DNA from: Bacillota bacterium
Lineage (GTDB): Bacteria > Bacillota > Clostridia > Lachnospirales > Bianqueaceae
Length of the DNA stretch: 10,072 bases
Assembly: GCA_017474705.1 (NCBI GenBank)
Contig: JAFVHC010000057.1
Location: 1 to 10,072, forward strand
Reading direction: 5' to 3'
Position numbers and translations under genes: made by a program. The stretch's first letter is position 1, and every line of letters begins with the position of its first letter. The notes beneath the pieces were generated by a model. The model ran no database searches. It saw nothing but the letters and a program-made list of their open reading frames with translations, and was not told the DNA's origin. Below are positions 1-5,888 of the stretch, one piece after another.

Positions 1-407
1 ATCGGTATGCGGATCTCATCGGTCCAGCAACCCTTGGTAGCATCGATGAAGGAGCGCTCTGCCCCGGCATCGCACCGTACCAGATAGATCAGATAGCGAT
101 ACACGTCGTACCACTTGGGATCCGGATCCGTAAGGATCTCCTCATACTCACCGGTATCCACATAACAATCGTTGAGCCACTCGATCATCGCATCGTCCAT
201 GTCGAAGGTGAGCTGCTCCCGGAACGTGCTGCGGTCCGTCCTGAAAACATTGGGGATGCCATCCACCTCAGCCAGGGAAATGAAGCATTCCTGCCCGGCT
301 TCGTCCCGCACTTGCACCTCGGCCACCACCGGCCCACTGACCGGTCCGCAGGCGATCCCGCCCTCTCCGACGCCGGCCTTCGCATCCATGATAAAATATT
401 TAGCCAT
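1..407 (-). CDS. Unrecognised protein, N-terminal part; continues past the left edge
   Basis: The reading frame opens at an ATG (405-407) and stays open for about 135 codons to the left edge, so the stop lies outside the window. The start is well supported: an AGGAGG ribosome site at 415-420 sits 7 bases upstream. The protein begins MAKYFIMDAKAGVGEGG and is acidic (for example EYEEILTDPDPKWYD), with no predicted signal peptide or membrane segment and several cysteines (CGPVSGP, NDCYVD, VRCDAG, KGCW). It looks like a soluble cytoplasmic protein. I do not recognise the family and assign no function. It is preceded by repeat array A and by the terminator of the upstream operon, so it probably has its own promoter between about 410 and 510. 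A weak TTGGAC/TAGAAA pair with an 18-bp spacer lies there, but it is not convincing. Confidence 0.75.
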   Translation of the reverse strand, partial: MAKYFIMDAKAGVGEGGIACGPVSGPVVAEVQVRDEAGQECFISLAEVDGIPNVFRTDRSTFREQLTFDMDDAMIEWLNDCYVDTGEYEEILTDPDPKWYDVYRYLIYLVRCDAGAERSFIDATKGCWTDEIRIP

Positions 408-509
408 GATAGGTCCTCCTTGTTTTTTCTACATTTTGGCACAGGCAATGTCCAAAAAACCGGGCTCGAAGGACTGAAAATGGCATAGTGTTCGTGTGAT
501 ATCCCGCTG

Positions 510-759
510 TTACGTCTTGAAATGAAGATAGTCAAATCCAGAAAGTAACCCACGAGGCCCAATTACGTCTTGGAGTATTGGCGGTCGGCTCCAAGACGTA
601 ATCCATGACCAACTACTACGTTCTGAAACGCAGAACCCTCGATCTGGGACGTAATCAGCGGCCAATCACTACGTCTTGAAACACAAAGACCCCAATCCAG
701 AACGTAAACAGCGACAGCCATTACGTCTTGAAACACAGAAATCCTGATCCAGAACGTAA
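510..759. repeat. Array A: five 39-bp inverted-end repeat units, 53-bp period
   Basis: Five units lie at 510-548, 563-601, 616-654, 669-707 and 721-759. Each is exactly 39 bp, and the linkers are 14, 14, 14 and 13 bp. Each unit has a left arm close to YTACGTCTTGAAA, a variable middle of about 13 bp, and a right arm close to ATCCAGAACGTAA, so the outer six bases (TTACGT/ACGTAA) form an inverted repeat. The first unit ends in AAGTAA rather than ACGTAA. The second unit is a perfect 14-bp palindrome with a 13-base loop. The array fills most of the gap between the terminator at 787-815 and the gene at 1-407. No plausible gene lies in it; a minus-strand open frame across its right part is a shadow. 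Function unknown. Confidence 0.9.
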
Positions 760-786
760 ATATCGCCGATTTCACCAACTCCACAC

Positions 787-815
787 AAAAAAGGGACTGC
801 CAATCGCAATCCCTT
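787..815 (-). terminator. Rho-independent terminator of the deformylase operon
   Basis: On the minus strand, AAGGGA and TCCCTT pair, with an inner TGC/GCA pairing and a short loop (gattg). A run of T residues follows (about 785-790). It lies 13 bases past the deformylase stop, as expected for the end of the four-gene operon. Confidence 0.85.
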
Positions 816-827
816 CTATATTTTGTC

Positions 828-1238
828 TTAAATAATGATCCCATCGCAGTGATCGACTTCATGCTGGATGATCTGTGCGGTCCAGCCGGCATACTTGTCG
901 CGGTGCTTTTTCCATCGCATATCCCGGTACTCCACCTCGATCTGCTGATAGCGCGTCGTTTTGCGCACGCCATCCAGCGAAAGGCAGCCCTCCTCGGTTT
1001 CAAACGGCGATGATCTCTGCACGATCACCGGGTTGAACATCACCAGCGGCAGCAGACCGATCTGCATGATGATGACACGCTTGCGCACGCCGATCATGTT
1101 GGCGGCCATACCGACGCAGGCCTCCCGATGGGCGGCCAGCGTATCCATCAGATCCTGGCCGATGGGAAGATCTGCCTGCGTTGCATCCTCTGACCGCAGG
1201 CTCAAAAACATGATATCCCGGACGATCGGTCTGATCAT
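828..1238 (-). CDS. def: Peptide deformylase-like metalloprotein
   Basis: This 136-residue protein belongs to the peptide deformylase family, which removes the formyl group from the N-terminal methionine of new proteins in the cytoplasm. The metal-site motifs are present: EGCLSL (residues 83-88, cysteine ligand C85) and QHEVDH (125-130, ligands H126 and H130, catalytic E127). The first motif is atypical. Where the family normally has GxGxAAxQ, this protein has CVGMAANM (41-48), so the first glycine and the conserved glutamine are replaced. It is also shorter than the usual 150-190 residues. I recall similar short AANM proteins in Clostridia as a second, divergent group, so this may be an accessory deformylase or have a changed substrate. 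It is the last gene of its operon, its ATG overlapping the upstream stop by 4 bases (ATGA), which suggests translational coupling. The family call is firm; activity is uncertain. Confidence 0.88.
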   Translation of the reverse strand: MIRPIVRDIMFLSLRSEDATQADLPIGQDLMDTLAAHREACVGMAANMIGVRKRVIIMQIGLLPLVMFNPVIVQRSSPFETEEGCLSLDGVRKTTRYQQIEVEYRDMRWKKHRDKYAGWTAQIIQHEVDHCDGIII

Positions 1239-1597
1239 TTTCTCTTCCTCTCTGTCATCTCGTAACTCTGGTCCAGCGCCATCCGGATGGCTTCATCCGA
1301 CGCCTCCGCCAAGGCGATGGTCATCCAGTGTTCTTTGTTCATGTGATACGCCCGGTAGAACCCGTCGTGTCCGACCACCACGCTGATGAACATCGGGTCG
1401 GCCTTTACGTTCAAAATGTCGATCAAGTCCTCGCTCGGGTGGCCGATGCACCGCGCCGGCACCCGCATCACCAGGCCGAACCACTTGCGCGTATCCGGGT
1501 GCCGCAGGACACCCGCTTCCGGCGTCTCCATCCAAGGGTAGTCCGGCTCGACGCTATAGGTGTCGAACGCATATTGAAATAAAGTGTCGCGCGTCAT
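1235..1597 (-). CDS. MmcQ/YjbR family protein
   Basis: This 120-residue soluble protein matches the MmcQ/YjbR (DUF419) family. Conserved landmarks are the N-terminal YPWMETPEAGVLRHPDTRKWF (residues about 20-40), the central NVKADP segment (63-68) and the hallmark AYHMNKEHWMTIAL (83-96). The C-terminus ends in a basic tail, MTERKRK. The family adopts a CyaY-like fold reported to be DNA-binding in some members, but its cellular role is not well established, so no function is assigned. The length is normal. The start ATG overlaps the stop of the HAD gene by 4 bases, and its own stop overlaps the deformylase start by 4 bases, so the three genes are tightly coupled. Confidence 0.85.
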   Translation of the reverse strand: MTRDTLFQYAFDTYSVEPDYPWMETPEAGVLRHPDTRKWFGLVMRVPARCIGHPSEDLIDILNVKADPMFISVVVGHDGFYRAYHMNKEHWMTIALAEASDEAIRMALDQSYEMTERKRK

Positions 1598-2628
1598 GAC
1601 CTGGCCTCACCAAAGATCTCGCGCCACGCATCATAGCCGGTATGCACACTCTCTGCCGCATTGTAGCTCAGCAGTTCCGCGAACGGCTCCAACGACCGTG
1701 CCGGATTAAGGCCTTGCGCACGCAGCGCCTGATAGCGCTCAATCGTTTCCGGCCGCAAAGCGATCAGGATCCACTCGAACCGTTCCGGCTCCGGCAGATC
1801 CAGGTTCTCCTCGTGGAACCATATCAGCCCGTGCTTTTCGATGATCTCACACGCCTGATCACGGACTTCTAAAAACAATTCATGCGTCAGCGGCGGCGAG
1901 AGGGCGAGCCGTTTGCATCCACCGGCCACACACTCGCAGAACGCCGTGATCATGCCATAAGCAAAAGATCTTTGATCCATGGAACCGATCGATAAAGATC
2001 CCCATATTTCGCGGATCTCCAGCAAGTCTTTCACAATGAAAGTCTCTTTGCCGTTCGGCTTCGCGAAACTGCCTTCCGGCAGATACATGATGCTCCGGAT
2101 GCCGGCATTGGCCGCGCAGTCGATATCGATCGTCCTGTCGCCCACATAATATGTATGACTCCGGTCCAGGCCATGTTTTTCCACCAGATGATCGATCGCT
2201 TCCGGGTCCGGCTTTCTTGCAAAACCGTCCCTTCCGGTGATGATGTCCTCGAAATAGTCGAAGATATCCAGATTCTTCAGTACTTCCTGCGTGGACGTCC
2301 CTCTGTGCGTAAAAACATAGTTGCGGGCACCGTTCTCTTTCAGCCAGGACAGGATCTCCTTCGCGTTGTGGATCAGCGTGATATTCAGCCGCTCCTCGTT
2401 ATTGATCTCCGAGTACCTTTTCTTTACCACCTCAAAAGAAAGTCCGATCCGCGGCACCACTTCATCGATCAGATGGTTGACCGAGGTCCTGATGGCCTCT
2501 TGATACACTTCTTTCGGGTCCATTTCGATGCCGAACTCCCGGAACGTCTTGCACGCGCTGGCCACGATGGCTTCATAGGAATCCAGCAGCGTCCCGTCCA
2601 GATCCCAGATGAAGGCGGGTGTACTCAT
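1594..2628 (-). CDS. HAD-family phosphatase fused to a C-terminal clostridial domain
   Basis: This 344-residue protein has two parts. Residues 1-215 form a HAD hydrolase of the phosphoglycolate phosphatase-like type, with nucleophile motif DLDGTLLDS (D9, D11), motif II threonine near FTHRGT (T107), lysine in RKPDP (K139) and acidic motif GDRTIDID (D164, D168). Such enzymes remove phosphate from small metabolites; the substrate is unknown. Residues 217-344 start MDQRSFAYGMITAFCECVAGG and look like a separate small clostridial protein that I believe usually occurs alone. The frame is continuous and no good ribosome site precedes M217, so I call a single fused polypeptide. The start is supported by AGGAGG 9 bases before ATG. 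It lies 24 bases downstream of the flavodoxin-like gene and overlaps the MmcQ/YjbR-like gene by 4 bases. Confidence 0.87.
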   Translation of the reverse strand: MSTPAFIWDLDGTLLDSYEAIVASACKTFREFGIEMDPKEVYQEAIRTSVNHLIDEVVPRIGLSFEVVKKRYSEINNEERLNITLIHNAKEILSWLKENGARNYVFTHRGTSTQEVLKNLDIFDYFEDIITGRDGFARKPDPEAIDHLVEKHGLDRSHTYYVGDRTIDIDCAANAGIRSIMYLPEGSFAKPNGKETFIVKDLLEIREIWGSLSIGSMDQRSFAYGMITAFCECVAGGCKRLALSPPLTHELFLEVRDQACEIIEKHGLIWFHEENLDLPEPERFEWILIALRPETIERYQALRAQGLNPARSLEPFAELLSYNAAESVHTGYDAWREIFGEARS

Positions 2629-2652
2629 TGGCAGATCCCTCCTATCATGCGC

Positions 2653-3186
2653 TCAAACTCTTTTCCCCAGCTCATAGGCTTCCTGGATCTTTGCCTCCGC
2701 CTCACGGCCGCTGGCGACCAGGACCGGCTGACGATCGAAGCCCCAGCCATCGAAAGGCTTGAGCACTGCATCACAGTTTTCTCGATACTGCGGATTGTCC
2801 GGCGCGCCTTGCGCCACCATACAAAACAGTTTCTTGCCCGGCCGGATCTTGCACTCGCCGCCCACGAAACTCTTGTGCAGGCAGTAATGGCGGTTCATGA
2901 ACGTCCAGGCCTCACCCTGCGGATAGCCCATGTAGATGCCGAAGCCTAAGACCACGGCATCCGCTTCCGGCAGTGCTTCAAAATAGTGTGTCAGCACGTC
3001 CTGTCGGACACAAAAAGAGTCCTTGTTTTTGCAGCCTTTGCAGCCGGTGCAGCCCAGACGATCCTGATGGATCAGGATCAGCTCCGTCTCGTGCCCCGCT
3101 TCCTCAGCCCCTTTTAAAAACGCCTCGATCATTTTCCTGGAAACGCTGCGGTCCAGACCGCTGCAGGCCACGCCGATGATCTTCAT
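2653..3186 (-). CDS. Flavodoxin-like NAD(P)H-dependent oxidoreductase
   Basis: This 177-residue cytoplasmic protein has the flavodoxin-like fold of the NADPH-dependent FMN reductase family. The N-terminal beta strand and phosphate loop read KIIGVACSGLDRSVSRKM (residues 2-19), followed by a cysteine cluster CTGCKGCKNKDSFC (C46, C49, C52, C59) and then ADAVVLGFGIYMGYPQGEAWTFMNR, the usual flavin-side loop (76-99). Members use FMN to pass electrons from NAD(P)H to quinones, nitro compounds or other acceptors; the substrate here is unknown. The cysteine cluster is a common variant in anaerobes and may be redox active or bind metal. I chose the ATG at 3184-3186 because AAAGGAG lies 8 bases upstream. 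An in-frame GTG at 3202-3204 overlaps that ribosome site and is unlikely. It is the first gene of a four-gene operon. Confidence 0.87.
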   Translation of the reverse strand: MKIIGVACSGLDRSVSRKMIEAFLKGAEEAGHETELILIHQDRLGCTGCKGCKNKDSFCVRQDVLTHYFEALPEADAVVLGFGIYMGYPQGEAWTFMNRHYCLHKSFVGGECKIRPGKKLFCMVAQGAPDNPQYRENCDAVLKPFDGWGFDRQPVLVASGREAEAKIQEAYELGKRV

Positions 3187-3204
3187 TTTGTTTGCTCCTT
3201 TCAC

Positions 3205-3242
3205 TGTGCCTGGTGGTTATTCTTCATTGTGTTTGGTGGTTA
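3205..3242. promoter_or_regulatory. Direct repeat in the leader of the flavodoxin-led operon (possible operator)
   Basis: Two 15-bp copies, TGTGCCTGGTGGTTA (3205-3219) and TGTGTTTGGTGGTTA (3228-3242), match at 13 of 15 positions with a 23-bp period, close to two helical turns. They lie just upstream of the ribosome site of the flavodoxin-like gene. A regulator-binding site is possible. No clear -35/-10 pair was found here. Confidence 0.35.
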
Positions 3243-3515
3243 CCTGATTTTTACTGCTTTCATTTCTGGATCAGGTAATCTTTTTTTCTGTACCTGATTC
3301 TTGAGATCGATCTCTCTGGATCGGGTAGAATTTGCCCGAATTTGAGAAAACTTTACCTGATATCCATTATAGTCTTTCTTCCATACGGTAACAAGTCTTG
3401 AAAAACAGTTTCTTTGGTCAAAAAAATACCTGATCCAACGAGATTTTTCTCAAGGATCAGGTACAGAAATAAAAACTACAGTATCGAACTGCATTTGGGG
3501 CGATTTATCAGGTAA
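3240..3515. repeat. Array B: TACCTGAT/ATCAGGTA inverted-end units, irregular spacing
   Basis: Units lie at 3240-3278, 3290-3328, 3353-3391 and 3426-3464 (each 39 bp), with a decayed fifth at about 3476-3515 that keeps only its right end, ATCAGGTAA. The ends are TTACCTGAT and ATCAGGTAA with a variable middle. The right arm often reads CTGGATCAGGTAA. Linkers are 11, 24, 34 and 11 bp, so the strict period of array A is lost here while unit length is kept. The first unit touches the leader of the flavodoxin-led operon, so the array may overlap its promoter. Confidence 0.85.
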
Positions 3516-3580
3516 GAAAACCGCGATCCAAGCGTCATTCCGGCGTTGTTCCGGCTTGCATTCTGTTTTGAAGAGGCCAT

Positions 3581-3932
3581 TTACTTTCTGATACCCGCTT
3601 TCATTCTATAGACAGTAGCCTGATCAGGACCATTACTTCCCAGATTGTCTTGTATTCAGGCCGAAAGTATCCGAACAACACCCTTTACTTCCAGAAGATA
3701 GCATAGTCAAAATCAAGAAGTAACGGGATTGGTTTGAATACTTCTTGCTTTGCAAGGTGCAAATCCAGAAAGTACATGATCCGCGACCTGATACTGGCTA
3801 GGATGAAGGTAGTAATAATTATCAGTAAAGTGCCGTTGGATGCTACTTTCTGATGCCGGTCTTGATGATCCTTCAAGTACTCTGACACTCATGACTACTT
3901 TCTAACGCCAGCCTCGAAGATATATCAAGTAA
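3581..3932. repeat. Array C: seven TACTTTCT/AGAAAGTA-type units, 52-53-bp period
   Basis: Units lie at 3581-3618, 3633-3670, 3685-3723, 3738-3775, 3791-3828, 3843-3880 and 3895-3932. Six are 38 bp and one is 39 bp. Linkers are 14, 14, 14, 15, 14 and 14 bp. The common outer pattern is (T/A/C)TACTTYCTGAT on the left and ATCCAGAAAGTA on the right, but the units are strongly diverged. Several keep only TAC...GTA at the ends, yet the spacing stays nearly exact. The third unit shares its interior with the first unit of array A (ATAGTCAAA followed by a similar right arm). The array lies downstream of the aldo/keto reductase terminator. A 67-codon minus-strand open frame inside it (3685-3888) is not a credible gene. 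Confidence 0.85.
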
Positions 3933-3972
3933 TACGCCGCTAAACGTCTTGGCACTTTGCCTTCAAATTTGA

Positions 3973-4016
3973 AAGGGAGTATGAAAAAACGGTTTACTCG
4001 TTTTTTATACTCCCTT
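3973..4016 (-). terminator. Long hairpin terminator after the aldo/keto reductase gene
   Basis: The left arm at 3973-3991 and right arm at 3999-4016 pair over about 18 bp with one bulged base and a short loop. The core is AAAAAACG/CGTTTTTT, so either strand gives a hairpin with a T run. It starts 9 bases past the stop of the aldo/keto reductase gene and may work in both directions. A perfect 12-bp palindrome, TTCAAATTTGAA (3962-3973), abuts it. Confidence 0.82.
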
Positions 4017-4024
4017 AGTGACCG

Positions 4025-5032
4025 TTATTTCGCCTGCTTCTGCCAGGGGCGCTGCGCCATCACACCGGCCAGGGCATGCGGCACGTAGGGTTCCTCCAGC
4101 CAGGCGATCTCTTCTGCGGTGAGCTCCAGGTCCACAGCGTGCACCGGGCCGTCGATGTGGCGTACTTTCGTCGCGCCGCAGACCGGAGAGGTGACCTTCG
4201 TCAGCAGCCACGCCAGCGAGATCTCCGTCATGGTCACGCCGCGCTTCTCTGCCAGCTCCGCCACGCGGCCGATGATGATATTGTCTTGCTCCGCGGTAGC
4301 GTCATATTTGAAGCGTGCGTACGCATCCTGCTCCAGGCGCTTGGTGGTCTCGGCGCCGGGCAGACGGGACAGACGGCCCGCAGCCAGAGCACTGTAGGGC
4401 GTCATGGCGATATTGTCCTCCAGGCAGAACGGACGCATGTCGCGCTCTTCTTCCCGGTGGATCAGGTTGTAATGACCCTGGATGGATACGATCTTCGCGA
4501 AGCCTTCCTTCTCGGCCAAAGCGTTGGCCTTGGCGATCTGCCAGGCGTAGCAGTTGGACACGCCGATCGCACGGATCTTGCCGGCTTTTACAGCGTCGTT
4601 CAGGGTGCTCATGGTCTCATAGACGGGCGTCAGATAATCCCACATATGCATGATATACAGGTCGATGTGATCCGTGCCCAGGCGCTTCAAGGAAGCATCC
4701 AGGCAGTTCCGGATGTGCTCGGCGCCGGTGATGCCTTCGGCCATCTGTGCCGGACTGATCGGGGTGTATTTGGTCGCGATGACGTACTGGTCGCGCGGTG
4801 CGAAATCGCGCAGTGCGCGGCCGACGAATTCTTCGCTAGTGCCGCCGGCATACGCCATAGCGGTGTCGAAGAAATTGATGCCCTGGTCCAGCGCGTAGCG
4901 GATGATCTCGCGGGATTCTTCTTCGGACAGGGTACAGGTGTGGCCGCCGGCCATCGGTGCGCCAAAGCCCATGCATCCCAAGCAGATGCGGGAAACGGTC
5001 AGATCAGAATTGCCCAGTTGAACGTATTTCAT
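4025..5032 (-). CDS. Aldo/keto reductase
   Basis: This 335-residue protein is an NADPH-dependent aldo/keto reductase of the YhdN/voltage-channel-beta-like group, reducing aldehydes or ketones in the cytoplasm. The catalytic tetrad is visible: D56 and Y61 in FFDTAMAYAGG, K88 in ATKYTP and H129 in YIMHMWDYL. The strand GKIRAIGVSN (151-160) and the later YSALAAGRLSR and SLAWLLTK segments are typical of the (beta/alpha)8 barrel, the last near the cofactor-binding end. The start ATG has AAGGAG 6 bases upstream. It is the last gene of the MATE-hydrolase-reductase operon, 22 bases past the hydrolase stop, and is followed by a strong hairpin terminator. The substrate cannot be read from sequence; the context suggests handling of a reactive or foreign small molecule. 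Confidence 0.93.
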   Translation of the reverse strand: MKYVQLGNSDLTVSRICLGCMGFGAPMAGGHTCTLSEEESREIIRYALDQGINFFDTAMAYAGGTSEEFVGRALRDFAPRDQYVIATKYTPISPAQMAEGITGAEHIRNCLDASLKRLGTDHIDLYIMHMWDYLTPVYETMSTLNDAVKAGKIRAIGVSNCYAWQIAKANALAEKEGFAKIVSIQGHYNLIHREEERDMRPFCLEDNIAMTPYSALAAGRLSRLPGAETTKRLEQDAYARFKYDATAEQDNIIIGRVAELAEKRGVTMTEISLAWLLTKVTSPVCGATKVRHIDGPVHAVDLELTAEEIAWLEEPYVPHALAGVMAQRPWQKQAK

Positions 5033-5054
5033 TATTTTCTCCTTATCTGATTTA

Positions 5055-5867
5055 TTACAGTGTAAGTGCCTCGCCCGGCCAGATCGGGCAGATGCGGGAA
5101 GGATTTACGACCCGATCGTACAGATCCTGCGGGTCAGCGTTGAACGGTGTGAATTCCGGCGCGTCCACGGTGCCCCAGTGGATCAGCACCAGGCGGGCTT
5201 CCGGATACGCGTTCGCCAGTTTGACAGCGCCTTCTAAGCCGATGTGCCAGTCATTATCCGAGAAATCGAACAGGATGACGTCCGGTGCGTCCATGTGCAG
5301 ATGGCTTTCCAGCAGCTGAGAATCGCCCGGCAGCCAGACCTTTCCGTCCGGCGTATCGAACCAAAATCCGCAGTAGTCCTCTTCCGCCCATGTGCGGAAG
5401 GCCATGTCCGGCACGTATGCCTGCCAGTTATGCTTCGCGGGTGTCGGTGTGACTCGCACGTTTTCACCTACTGCAAAGGTCTCGCCGATGGCGTGGCCTT
5501 GACCGGGCACGCCGGCCGCCCGCATCTCCTCCGCGACGTAGCCGGTGCTGTGATAGCTCTTGCACACGTCCTTCAGCGCCAGGCAGGTCTCCTTACTGAA
5601 ATGATCGTTGTCGATGTGGGTCACCAGGTACGCGTCCAGGCTCGGCACGTCCTCCGGCTTAAGGGGACAATCGAAGAGTACAGGCATATCGAAACCTGTG
5701 AGCAGCGGGTCGATCAGGATCGTCGTACCGCGTACGTTCAGCAGCAGGCCCGCGCCGCCCAGCCAGCGGATCTCCGTGCTCTCTCTAGGGCCGAATGCCT
5801 CTTTCGTTACCGGGACCACCTGCGCCGGCATCGCCTGACCTTTTTCATTGTAGATGAACTTTTCCAT
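5055..5867 (-). CDS. Metallo-beta-lactamase-fold hydrolase (UlaG-like)
   Basis: This 270-residue soluble protein has the metallo-beta-lactamase fold in the UlaG-like branch. It begins with an iron- or zinc-hydrolase opening, IRWLGGAGLLLNVRGTTILIDP (33-54), followed by the metal motif THIDNDHFS (83-91; H84, D86, D88, H89), H146 in PAKHNW, D182 in LPGDSQ and H230 in LIHWGT. The motif is HxDxDH rather than the classical HxHxDH, so one ligand is an aspartate. Members hydrolyse ester, lactone or phosphodiester bonds; the substrate is unknown and this is not evidence of antibiotic resistance. AAGGAGG lies 8 bases before the ATG. The gene lies 21 bases after the MATE stop and 22 bases before the aldo/keto reductase start, so the three are one operon. 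Confidence 0.88.
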   Translation of the reverse strand: MEKFIYNEKGQAMPAQVVPVTKEAFGPRESTEIRWLGGAGLLLNVRGTTILIDPLLTGFDMPVLFDCPLKPEDVPSLDAYLVTHIDNDHFSKETCLALKDVCKSYHSTGYVAEEMRAAGVPGQGHAIGETFAVGENVRVTPTPAKHNWQAYVPDMAFRTWAEEDYCGFWFDTPDGKVWLPGDSQLLESHLHMDAPDVILFDFSDNDWHIGLEGAVKLANAYPEARLVLIHWGTVDAPEFTPFNADPQDLYDRVVNPSRICPIWPGEALTL

Positions 5868-5888
5868 GTGCTGCGCCTCCTTTGTATA

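Noticed and set aside
510..759. CRISPR array
   Set aside because: The units have variable interiors as well as variable linkers, the constant parts are only about 13 bp, and no cas gene is in the window. The regular period alone is not enough.
563..1003. 146-codon minus-strand open frame
   Set aside because: It runs from array A through the terminator into the deformylase gene in another frame; the deformylase motifs are clearly in the other frame.
2155..2949. 264-codon plus-strand open frame
   Set aside because: Antisense to the HAD and flavodoxin-like genes, with no recognisable domain and no ribosome site.
3187..3204. Upstream GTG start for the flavodoxin-like gene
   Set aside because: The GTG overlaps the AAAGGAG ribosome site that serves the ATG at 3184-3186, and the beta strand normally begins at that ATG.
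3685..3888. 67-codon minus-strand open frame
   Set aside because: It lies inside array C, has no good ribosome site, and its composition follows the repeats.
4076..5050. 324-codon plus-strand open frame
   Set aside because: It is the antisense shadow of the aldo/keto reductase, whose tetrad, ribosome site and terminator are all on the minus strand.
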